Source of the DNA: Pseudomonas akapageensis
Lineage (GTDB): Bacteria; Pseudomonadota; Gammaproteobacteria; Pseudomonadales; Pseudomonadaceae
Assembly: GCF_011355085.1 (NCBI RefSeq)
Contig: NZ_VXCP01000028.1
Location: forward strand, 1 to 64,000
DNA length: 64,000 nt
Reading direction: 5' to 3'
The position numbers were made by a program, and so were the translations under genes. Under the pieces are notes generated by a model. It ran no database searches. It saw nothing but the letters and a program-made list of their open reading frames with translations, and had not been told where the DNA came from. The first letter of the stretch is position 1, and every line of letters starts with the position of its first letter. Of the stretch, positions 34,964 to 41,543 are shown one piece after another.

Positions 34964-35662
34964 TCAAGTAGGGTTTGCGGCTGCCTTTGGCGCTCGTTTC
35001 CTGGGTGTTCCTTTGGTTGGCTTGGCGACAGCTGTAGCCTGATCTGCCGCGCTACTCATTTCCTCATAGGACTCCAGCAAACAGCGCGCGAGAAAATCCG
35101 GGTCGGGAACGATGTTCGGTGAGCTGGTCAGCGAGATGAACATCTTGTCGCAGTAGCTGGTGGGGTTCCAGATCAGCGACATGCCATCGGCCAGAGGGCC
35201 CATGCCACCCCAGTGCACCAGCTTTGCCCCGAGCAGATAGAGTGGAACGTTAGGGCCGGGGACATTGGTCACCATGCAGTTGTGCAGCAAGACAGGCCCC
35301 TTGCCGCCGCCTCCGGTCAGCGCAGCCAGGCGACCGGCCAGGCCCAGGGTCGCCGGCGGGGTGAACTTTTGCAGGTTGGTCAGTTCCTGTGCGCCAATTG
35401 CATTCTGGATCGCCTTGCATTCGGTGGTGGCGAGCTTTACTGCCTGCAAACGCTCGAGTGGGTCTTCAATCTGGGTGCCCAGGGGGAACCTGAGGATTGA
35501 AATCGAGTTGGTGGAGCGCTCGTCCCCTTCCTGGCGCGTATTGACCGGCGCCATGCTTACCAGAGATTTCTCCGGCAGTTCATCCTTGGCCAGCAAGTAC
35601 CGGCGCATGGCGCCGCCGATCATGGCAAGCACCGCATCGTTGATCGTCGCGCCCGGTACCAT
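34964..35662 (-). pseudogene. 3' half of a WS/DGAT (wax ester synthase / diacylglycerol acyltransferase-like) gene
   Basis: The sequence encodes the C-terminal ~230 residues of the WS/DGAT family: PGATINDAVLAMIGGAMRRYL, SMAPVNTRQEG, NSISILRFPLGT, CMVTNVPGPNVPLYLLGAKL and WNPTSYCDKMFISL. The N-terminal half with the catalytic HHxxxDG motif is absent. Its 5' edge runs straight into the 3' end of the DUF2889 gene in another frame, at about 35660, so a deletion has joined the two genes. An ATG at 35662 could start translation inside the DUF2889 gene, but the product would lack the active site. Confidence 0.85.
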
Positions 35663-36204
35663 GCCATCCGGACCAATTTGCCGTCGGGGCGATAGGCATG
35701 GCAGGTACCGATGATCCAGGGTTTGGGCTGCGGGCGATTTGATTCACTGTCCTGCCCTGGCTCCCGGGGTTCGCGCTCGACGAAGAATGTGGTCTGGAAG
35801 GCCGTGGTCGCCATCGGCCCCAGCAATTCGGTCAGGTGCGTGCAACCCAGGCTGCCACCCACTCGTTCAAACACGCGCTTCTTGAAGCCCGGGCCGATCT
35901 TCAGCCCCACCAATTTGGCATACACCGGATTGACCTCGGCGCAATAGGGCGTAGGGCCGACTTCGGTGCAGGCTTCGAGTTCATGAATCACCATATCCAG
36001 ATCGAACACCAGGGTCAGGCGCATCTGGTGGACGGGCTCGCCTGCTGGCAGGTCCTTGAAGAGCATTACCGAGTCGTATGCCTTGCTGTCGTGCAAGCGG
36101 CCTTCGATTTCGTACAGGCCATCGCTGCGTTCATAACCGCAGCAGGTCACCTGGCGGGTATGCATCAGCTTGCGTGTCGTGCGCGGGTGTGTCGGGATGG
36201 TCAT
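35620..36204 (-). CDS. DUF2889 family protein (second copy), C-terminus altered by a deletion junction
   Basis: A 194-residue protein closely similar to that at 16498-17082: RKLMHTRQVTCCGY, GLYEIEGRLHDSKA, GLKIGPGFKKRVFERVGG, GCTHLTELLGPMATT and GTCHAYRPDGKLVRM are shared. The last ~15 residues (from about AWYRARRST) come from sequence belonging to the WS/DGAT gene read in another frame, so the normal C-terminus is lost. The core is complete and may be functional. ATG 36204 has GAGGAA about 8 nt upstream. The function of the family is unknown. Confidence 0.78.
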   Translation of the reverse strand: MTIPTHPRTTRKLMHTRQVTCCGYERSDGLYEIEGRLHDSKAYDSVMLFKDLPAGEPVHQMRLTLVFDLDMVIHELEACTEVGPTPYCAEVNPVYAKLVGLKIGPGFKKRVFERVGGSLGCTHLTELLGPMATTAFQTTFFVEREPREPGQDSESNRPQPKPWIIGTCHAYRPDGKLVRMAWYRARRSTMRCLP

Positions 36205-36685
36205 GCCCAGTTCCTCGTCGATTCTGATGGGGGATGGCGGCAATCGACGATTGTGAGCAGCATTGACCGGGGTAAACACCACCCCATTTGGGTTGGCGCA
36301 AGCGCCAAAGCTGCGCAGCAGGCGAGATCGCCTGGGAGCCACTGCGGGGCTCCAGTGCAGCCTGACGGCAGCTGCTCGAGTGCGTAAAAAAGGCGTTGGC
36401 ATCGCCCCTCGACCCGGCCGAATAGACACGCGATTCCTTGTGGGAGCTGGCTTGCCAGCGATGAATTCACGCCGGTGTCCCAGGTAATCCGCGGCGTCTG
36501 GATCGCGGGCAAGACCCACTCCCACAAGGTCCTGCATCAACCAATAGAGTTTTTTTGTGCCAGTTCGCCTTGAGCTGCCCATCAGCAGAAACAAAACCCT
36601 AGTCCACTCGGACGAAGCACAATTTCGCAGGCGTTTTTAGTCTTGCATTCATGACAGTCATTCCCTCGTCTGAAGTGGACCGACC
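36205..36685. other. Intergenic region with hairpins and a REP pair
   Basis: 481 bp between the divergent DUF2889 and small-peptide genes, without a convincing gene. Bases 36434-36535 carry an inverted REP pair (TGTGGGAGCTGGCTTGCCAGCGAT and its counterpart ending CACTCCCACAAGG). A GC-rich palindromic stretch lies around 36295-36375. The last 100 bp presumably hold the promoter of the 36686-40154 operon. Confidence 0.7.
36434..36535. repeat. Inverted REP pair (GTGGGAGCTGGCTTGCC type)
   Basis: TTGTGGGAGCTGGCTTGCC near 36437 and GCGGGCAAGACCCACTCCCACAAGG near 36506-36530 face each other. The same REP type occurs at 40182 and 40305. Confidence 0.82.
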
Positions 36686-36859
36686 ATGAAAACAAGAAAA
36701 AAATGCTTCCTCCTCTTGTCCCTCTGCGCCTTCGGCGCCGCCTATACCGGCCTGTTGGCGCGCCCATTGCCAGCGCAAATGAGCATTGCCTATTACTGTC
36801 CGCCCAGCTACCAGACCTGTTACTTCCCCGGGCCCAGCATCGCCCAACTGATGCCTTAA
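36686..36859 (+). CDS. Small exported peptide (57 residues)
   Basis: ATG 36686 starts a 57-residue frame with a strong signal-peptide pattern: basic MKTRKK, a hydrophobic core CFLLLSLCAFGAAYTGLLA, then PLPAQ as a possible cleavage zone. The mature part, about 20 residues, contains YYCPPSYQTCYFPGPS with two cysteines six residues apart that could form a disulfide. It lies 13 bp before the flavoprotein gene and shares its leader, since GGGGAGG for that gene starts right after this stop. I do not recognise the family. It is a plausible first gene of the operon. Confidence 0.6.
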   Translation: MKTRKKCFLLLSLCAFGAAYTGLLARPLPAQMSIAYYCPPSYQTCYFPGPSIAQLMP

Positions 36860-36872
36860 CGGGGAGGTGCCA

Positions 36873-38579
36873 ATGAACTGGACAGAAAGCTGTGATGTGG
36901 TGGTCGTGGGGTCGGGCAATGGCGGACTGGCCGCCGCACTCTGCCTTTACGAAATGGGCGTCAAGGACGTTCTGGTCGTGGAGTCATCCGACCAGGCCGG
37001 TGGTACCAGCGCGTTGAGCGGAGGTGGCGTTTGGATTCCCGGCAATCCCTATGCTGAAGCCGAAGGTATTCAGGACAGTTACGACGACGCCCTGGCGTAT
37101 GTGCTGGCGACCGATCCGGAAGGCACCGTGCCGCGCGAGATGATCGAAACCTACCTGCAGAACGCGCCGAAGATGCTGCGCTTCCTGCATGGGCGTACCC
37201 GCATGCGCTACCGGTCGCTCGCGCACTATCCCGACTACTTCTCCACGCTCCCGGGCTCGCGCACGGGGCATCGCTCCATTGAACCCGAACCGATGGATAT
37301 CACCAGGCTTCGGCGCCGGGGTCAGTACCTGCGCGATCATCACCCCATCCTGAAGATTCTCGGCCGCGTACCCATGACCCAGACCGAGGCACACGTCTTC
37401 AACGTGCAGGCGCCGGGTTGGCGGCTGTTGGCGGCCAAGCTCCTGGTGCAGTATTTCCTCGACTTGCCCCAACGCCTGCGCACCCGCCGCGCGCGCCGCG
37501 CCACCTGCGGTAGTGCCGGCGTTGCACGCCTGTTGTGGTCGATGGAGGACCGCAAGCTCCCGCTCGACCTGAACACCGAGATGATTGACCTGGTGATGGA
37601 GCAGGGCAAGGTCACCGGCGTTATCGTGAAGACCGCAGGCCGCCAGCGGACCATCGAGTGCCGGCGCGGCGTCGTGCTGGCCTCGGGTGGTTTCGAGCAC
37701 AACCAGCGCATGCGCGAAACTCACTTGCCTGCACCCACGCACACCAGTTGGACCACCACGCACAAGGGCAACCGCGGCCTGCCGATCGAGATCGCCAACC
37801 GGCGTGGTGCGCGCCTGGCGCGCATGCACGGTGCGTGGTGGGTACCGACCTTCCGCGTGCCGGGTATCCCGTATCCTTACCCGTCGATCATGGAGAAGTC
37901 GTATCCCGGCAGCATTGTCGTGGAGAAACGCGGCAAGCGTGTCGCCAATGAATCGATGAACTACCAGATGTACGTTCGGGAATGTCATCGCCTGCATCAG
38001 GCGGGCACCGACACCAGCCATCTCTGGATCATCTTCGATGCCGACTTCCGGGAAAATTACATCGTCAGTCCCATCCTTTCTTCGAAATTGATGCCCGACC
38101 GACGCATTCCCAAAGCCTATTTCGATGAGACCTTCCTCACCAAAGCCGACACCCTCGACGCCCTGGCGCTCAAGGTCGGCATTGATGTTGCGGGACTTGC
38201 GGCGACGGTAGAACGCTTCAATCGATTCGCGGCCACGGGCAAGGACGAAGAGTTCGGTCGAGGAGACAGCGAGTACGACCGTTACTACGCAGATCCGGCG
38301 GTCAAGCCCAACCCGTGCCTGGCGCCGATTCGCCGCGGGCCCTTCTACGCGGTGCGGATCTATCTCGGCGAATTTGGCACCAATGGTGGCCTGGACATCG
38401 ACACCAACGCGCAGGTCCGGGACGAGCAAGGCGAGCCGATCCAGGGCCTGTACGCCACGGGCAACTGTGCAGCGGCGATTCTGCCCGCGTATCCGGGGCC
38501 GGGTTCGACACTGGGTCCATCGATGACCTTTGCCTATCAGGCGGCCAAACACATCTCGGGCGTCACGCCCACTGAATGA
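36873..38579 (+). CDS. FAD-dependent dehydrogenase of the 3-ketosteroid-delta1-dehydrogenase / fumarate reductase flavoprotein family
   Basis: A 568-residue cytoplasmic flavoprotein. The dinucleotide motif VVVGSGNGGLAAALCLYEMG is near 10-29, ESSDQAGGTSALSGGGVWIP follows, and the C-terminal FAD segment is GLYATGNCAAAILPAYPGPGSTLGPSMTFAYQAA, typical of the KstD group. Such enzymes put a double bond into steroid or other cyclic ketones using FAD; members also reduce or oxidise other cyclic ketones, so steroid specificity is inference. Start ATG 36873 has GGAGG 5 nt upstream, better than the in-frame GTG at 36867. It is followed by two short-chain dehydrogenases. Confidence 0.85.
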   Translation: MNWTESCDVVVVGSGNGGLAAALCLYEMGVKDVLVVESSDQAGGTSALSGGGVWIPGNPYAEAEGIQDSYDDALAYVLATDPEGTVPREMIETYLQNAPKMLRFLHGRTRMRYRSLAHYPDYFSTLPGSRTGHRSIEPEPMDITRLRRRGQYLRDHHPILKILGRVPMTQTEAHVFNVQAPGWRLLAAKLLVQYFLDLPQRLRTRRARRATCGSAGVARLLWSMEDRKLPLDLNTEMIDLVMEQGKVTGVIVKTAGRQRTIECRRGVVLASGGFEHNQRMRETHLPAPTHTSWTTTHKGNRGLPIEIANRRGARLARMHGAWWVPTFRVPGIPYPYPSIMEKSYPGSIVVEKRGKRVANESMNYQMYVRECHRLHQAGTDTSHLWIIFDADFRENYIVSPILSSKLMPDRRIPKAYFDETFLTKADTLDALALKVGIDVAGLAATVERFNRFAATGKDEEFGRGDSEYDRYYADPAVKPNPCLAPIRRGPFYAVRIYLGEFGTNGGLDIDTNAQVRDEQGEPIQGLYATGNCAAAILPAYPGPGSTLGPSMTFAYQAAKHISGVTPTE

Positions 38580-38594
38580 TCGGAGTGATCTTCA

Positions 38595-39371
38595 ATGACA
38601 GCGATGCAAACGGAGTTTCCGCAAGGCGCGGTATTGGTGGTCGGTGGCAGCGGCGGTGCGGGTGAAGCGATTTGCACACGCTTTGCCGAGCTCGGTTCCG
38701 ACGTCTTCCTGACCTACCACCGCAATGAGGCACGGGCTGCGCAAGTCGTGGCCAAGGTCGAGGCGCTGGGCCGGCGCGCACGGGCTTGTCAGCTGTCGAT
38801 GAGCGATGTGTACGGCGCGCGTCGGGTGATCGAGACCATTCTCGATGAGGGGCGCGTGCACACCGTGGTCATCGCGGCAGGTTCCGATATCTCGCAACCC
38901 AAAATTCGTGATTTGAGCGTGGAGGACTGGCGGGCGGTGATCGACGCCGACCTCAACGGCTTCTTCAATATCGTCCAGACCACGCTGCCCCATCTCAAGG
39001 CAAATGGCGGCGGCTCCTACGTGCATGTCAGCTCCGCGGGGCTGCATCGCTGGCCGGAGGGCGATGTGCTGTCGGTTGCCCCGAAAGCGGCCATCGATTC
39101 ACTGCTCAAGGGCATTGCCAAGGAAGAAGGGCGTTTTGGTATTCGCGCCAACAGCGTCGCCATTGGCGTCATCAACACCGGCATCTTTTTGCGTCTCTGG
39201 GAAGACGGCACCTTCGATGAACAGTGGGAGGCCGCCGTGCACCGCAATCTGTGCCTCAAACGCTGGGGGCAAGCAGAGGAAGTGGCCAGCGCGGTCGCCT
39301 TCCTCGCGTCGAACAGGGCGCTCTACACGACCGGGCAAACACTTTCCGTCGACGGCGGGTACGGCGTCTAG
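38595..39371 (+). CDS. Short-chain dehydrogenase/reductase lacking the catalytic tyrosine
   Basis: A 258-residue SDR with cofactor motif GGSGGAGEA near 17-25 and VSS at 145-147. At the active site the usual Y-x-x-x-K reads S160-V-A-P-K164, so the general-acid Tyr is Ser, and NNAG is replaced by IAAG (93-96). The fold and C-terminus (TTGQTLSVDGGYGV) are normal. It may have a different chemistry, such as a decarboxylase, epimerase or non-catalytic partner, or be an inactive paralogue. ATG 38595 has GGAG 9 nt upstream, and the gene follows the KstD-like gene after 15 bp, so it is co-transcribed. Confidence 0.85.
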   Translation: MTAMQTEFPQGAVLVVGGSGGAGEAICTRFAELGSDVFLTYHRNEARAAQVVAKVEALGRRARACQLSMSDVYGARRVIETILDEGRVHTVVIAAGSDISQPKIRDLSVEDWRAVIDADLNGFFNIVQTTLPHLKANGGGSYVHVSSAGLHRWPEGDVLSVAPKAAIDSLLKGIAKEEGRFGIRANSVAIGVINTGIFLRLWEDGTFDEQWEAAVHRNLCLKRWGQAEEVASAVAFLASNRALYTTGQTLSVDGGYGV

Positions 39372-39398
39372 CCATCACTGTTTCTGAGGAGTAGCACA

Positions 39399-40154
39399 AT
39401 GAAGCGATTGGAAGGCAAGGTGGCATTGATTACCGGCGGCGCCCGGGGCCAGGGCGAGGCCGAAGCTCGTCTGTTCGTGGCCCAGGGCGCGCGCGTGGTG
39501 ATCGCCGACGTGCTGGTCGAAGACGGTCAGCGGGTGGCGTCCGAGCTGGGCGAGGCAGCGATGTTCCAGCGCCTGGACGTCACCTGCCCCGAGGATTGGA
39601 GCGCAGCGGTGCGTGCGGCGCAGGCGCGCTTCGGCACGCTCGACGTGCTGGTCAACAACGCCGCCATCCTCAAGCTTGCGCCCATTGAAGCCTGTTCTCT
39701 TGAGGACTACCGCAAGGTCATCGAAGTGAATCAGGTGGGCTGCTGGCTGGGCATGAAAGCGGTGCTGCCGGCGATGAAGGAAGCGGGCAGGGGCTCGATC
39801 GTGAACGTTTCCTCGACTGCAGGTATGGAGGGGGTTGCGGGCGGTTCGGCCTACGTTGCCAGCAAGTTCGCCGTGCGAGGCATGACCAAAGCTGCGGCGC
39901 TGGAGTTCGGCGGCCACAACATCCGGGTCAACTCCGTACACCCGGGCGGCATCGACACGGCGATGGCGCGACCGCCGGAGTTTGCCGATTTCGACTCGAC
40001 GTCGATCTACCGCGGTCTACCAATCCCGCGTATCGGCCGCCCCGATGAAGTGGCCAACCTGGTGTTGTTCCTGGCATCCGAAGAATCCACGTATTGCACC
40101 GGTTCCGAGTTCATTGTGGATGGGGGGATGCTGGCGGGTAATACCTTCGGTTAA
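39399..40154 (+). CDS. Short-chain dehydrogenase/reductase (hydroxysteroid-dehydrogenase-like)
   Basis: A 251-residue classical SDR with TGGARGQGEAEARL near 12-25, NNAA at about 86-89, catalytic Ser in VNVSSTAG and Y-x-x-x-K in AYVASKFAVRGM. The sequence resembles 3-alpha/20-beta-hydroxysteroid and 2,5-diketo-type dehydrogenases, which interconvert ring or side-chain hydroxyl and keto groups. Context beside a KstD-like flavoprotein supports action on a cyclic alcohol. GAGGAG lies 8-9 nt upstream of ATG 39399. It ends the operon; REP elements follow. Confidence 0.9.
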   Translation: MKRLEGKVALITGGARGQGEAEARLFVAQGARVVIADVLVEDGQRVASELGEAAMFQRLDVTCPEDWSAAVRAAQARFGTLDVLVNNAAILKLAPIEACSLEDYRKVIEVNQVGCWLGMKAVLPAMKEAGRGSIVNVSSTAGMEGVAGGSAYVASKFAVRGMTKAAALEFGGHNIRVNSVHPGGIDTAMARPPEFADFDSTSIYRGLPIPRIGRPDEVANLVLFLASEESTYCTGSEFIVDGGMLAGNTFG

Positions 40155-40181
40155 TAGTGACGTTCGTGACCACACAATTCT

Positions 40182-40282
40182 TTGTAGGAGCTGGCTTGCC
40201 AGCGATGCAGACTACGCGGTATGTCTGAAACACCGCAGTGATACATCGCGGGCAAGCCCGCTCCCACAGAGTTTGTGTCTAG
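40182..40282. repeat. Inverted REP pair (GTAGGAGCTGGCTTGCC type)
   Basis: TTGTAGGAGCTGGCTTGCCAGCGAT (from 40182) and ATCGCGGGCAAGCCCGCTCCCACAGAG (to about 40272) are inverted copies separated by about 45 bp. They lie between the convergent dehydrogenase and RidA genes. Confidence 0.85.
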
Positions 40283-40296
40283 CCAGTCATTTATGA

Positions 40297-40728
40297 TCAG
40301 TGAAAATCCTCTGTGGGAGCTGGCTTGCCAGCGATACTGACGAAGCGGTCCGTCTGAACAATACAGGCGTAAACCACCAGCTCCACCAGCATTTCCTCCC
40401 GGGCAAGCCCGGCGACCACGATGGCGGCGCGGTTGGGGTAGGGGGCCTGGAAGTACTCGGTGTACAGGGCGTTGACCGTGGCCAGGTAGCTGCGGTCGGT
40501 GACATAGATCAGCACCTGGGTGACGGCATCCAGGGTGCTGCCGGCCGCTTCCAGGGTGTGGCGCAGGTTGTCCAGGGTCTGGCGGGTCTGGGCTTCGATG
40601 CCACCCGCCACCACCTGGCCTTGCCGGTCGATGGGGATTTGCGCGGTGTAGAGCGTGCCGTTGCCGACCACGGCCCACTCCAGGGGCGCGCGCGAGGCGA
40701 AGAGGTCGGTTTTGATGGCGTGTTTCAT
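40297..40728 (-). CDS. RidA/YjgF-family protein with a REP-encoded tail
   Basis: A 143-residue member of the RidA family, small trimeric proteins that hydrolyse reactive enamine/imine intermediates. Conserved features are NGTLYTAQIPID, QTRQTLDNLRHTLEAAG, VTQVLIYVTDRSYLATVNALYTEYF and NRAAIVVAGLAREEMLVELVVYA. The canonical domain ends at about VVYACI; the last ~20 residues (TDRFVSIAGKPAPTEDFH) are encoded by a REP element, so the natural stop was lost to REP insertion. It starts at ATG 40728, 67 bp after the DUF3726 gene on the same strand, and may belong to that operon, dealing with imines from amine catabolism. Confidence 0.85.
   Translation of the reverse strand: MKHAIKTDLFASRAPLEWAVVGNGTLYTAQIPIDRQGQVVAGGIEAQTRQTLDNLRHTLEAAGSTLDAVTQVLIYVTDRSYLATVNALYTEYFQAPYPNRAAIVVAGLAREEMLVELVVYACIVQTDRFVSIAGKPAPTEDFH
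40305..40352. repeat. REP element overlapping the 3' end of the RidA gene
   Basis: TCTGTGGGAGCTGGCTTGCCAGCGATACTGACGAAGCGGT shares its 20-bp core with the REP at 40182. Read on the minus strand it supplies the last codons of the RidA gene. Confidence 0.82.
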
Positions 40729-40795
40729 GGAGACTGCTTCCTGATTAGAGAGCTGATTCGAGAATGAACGTGATGCGAAGTGCTTGCAGGCGCTG

Positions 40796-41542
40796 CTAAG
40801 TGGCGTCGCTGCCTTCCCCGGCGCCGCGCCGGCGGGATTCTTCGGTGCTTTCCACCAGTACCCGGTCCCCCAGCTTCTTCAGGGCGGCCCACACGTTGGC
40901 ATTGACTTCAAGGCCCGTGGAGCGCTGCCGGTCTGCCGTCTCGGCGAGGATTTTCCAGTCCAGGCTCAGGTCGGGTGCGGCCGCGGGTTCGTTGGGGGCG
41001 GGCAGTAGCTGGAAGTGCTGGGATATCAGCACGTTGATGCTTTGCTCATCGCTCTGGGCCGGCTGTACAGACGTGTGGACCTGCAAGCTCGGGCTGCTTT
41101 GGCCGGCACCGAAGGTCGCCAGCCATTGCCGCTGGGCATCGCGCCAATGGACACAAAAATTCAGACCCTGGTCGGTACAGCGCGCCAGGTAACCCAGCAA
41201 CAGCAAGCGGTTGTGGCAATGGCGGATGCGCACCGACGCCGAGCCGGTATGCAAGGCCTTGGCGATGCCCAGTTCGACCGCCTGGGCGGCGCAACGCAAC
41301 ACGCTCTGGCCGTGTGCATCGAGGGTCAGCTGCGCGGCATCTTCATAGCAGGTGTTGAACGGCCGGTCGGTTTCCGTCTCGAGAAACAGCAGGGCCTTGT
41401 TCAGTGTGCCGATACCGTCGAGCCCTTGCAGTTGCAACCAGGCGATCATTTGCGCGGCGTCGTCGCAATCCCCCGGCGCGAAGCCGATGCCTTCGAACGC
41501 CTTGCGGCAGACAACCTGGATTTCATTGAGCGATACGCGCAT
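40796..41542 (-). CDS. DUF3726 family protein
   Basis: A 248-residue cytoplasmic protein whose start (MRVSLNEIQVVCRKAFEGIGFAPGDCDDAAQM) matches DUF3726. It has no catalytic motif that I know. It begins 1 nt after the stop of the unrecognised 567-residue gene, so the two are translationally linked, and they belong to the operon with the BCCT transporter and aldehyde dehydrogenase. The C-terminal ~20 residues (ESTEESRRRGAGEGSDAT) look disordered. Function unknown. Confidence 0.75.
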   Translation of the reverse strand: MRVSLNEIQVVCRKAFEGIGFAPGDCDDAAQMIAWLQLQGLDGIGTLNKALLFLETETDRPFNTCYEDAAQLTLDAHGQSVLRCAAQAVELGIAKALHTGSASVRIRHCHNRLLLLGYLARCTDQGLNFCVHWRDAQRQWLATFGAGQSSPSLQVHTSVQPAQSDEQSINVLISQHFQLLPAPNEPAAAPDLSLDWKILAETADRQRSTGLEVNANVWAALKKLGDRVLVESTEESRRRGAGEGSDAT

Positions 41543-41543
41543 T

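Noticed and set aside
35662..36594. A 324-residue DUF2889 protein starting at 36594
   Set aside because: The first ~130 codons are REP and hairpin sequence; homology and a good ribosome site begin at ATG 36204.
40182..40352. CRISPR array from the regularly recurring palindromes
   Set aside because: The repeats are REP elements in alternating orientation, without uniform spacers, and no cas genes are present.
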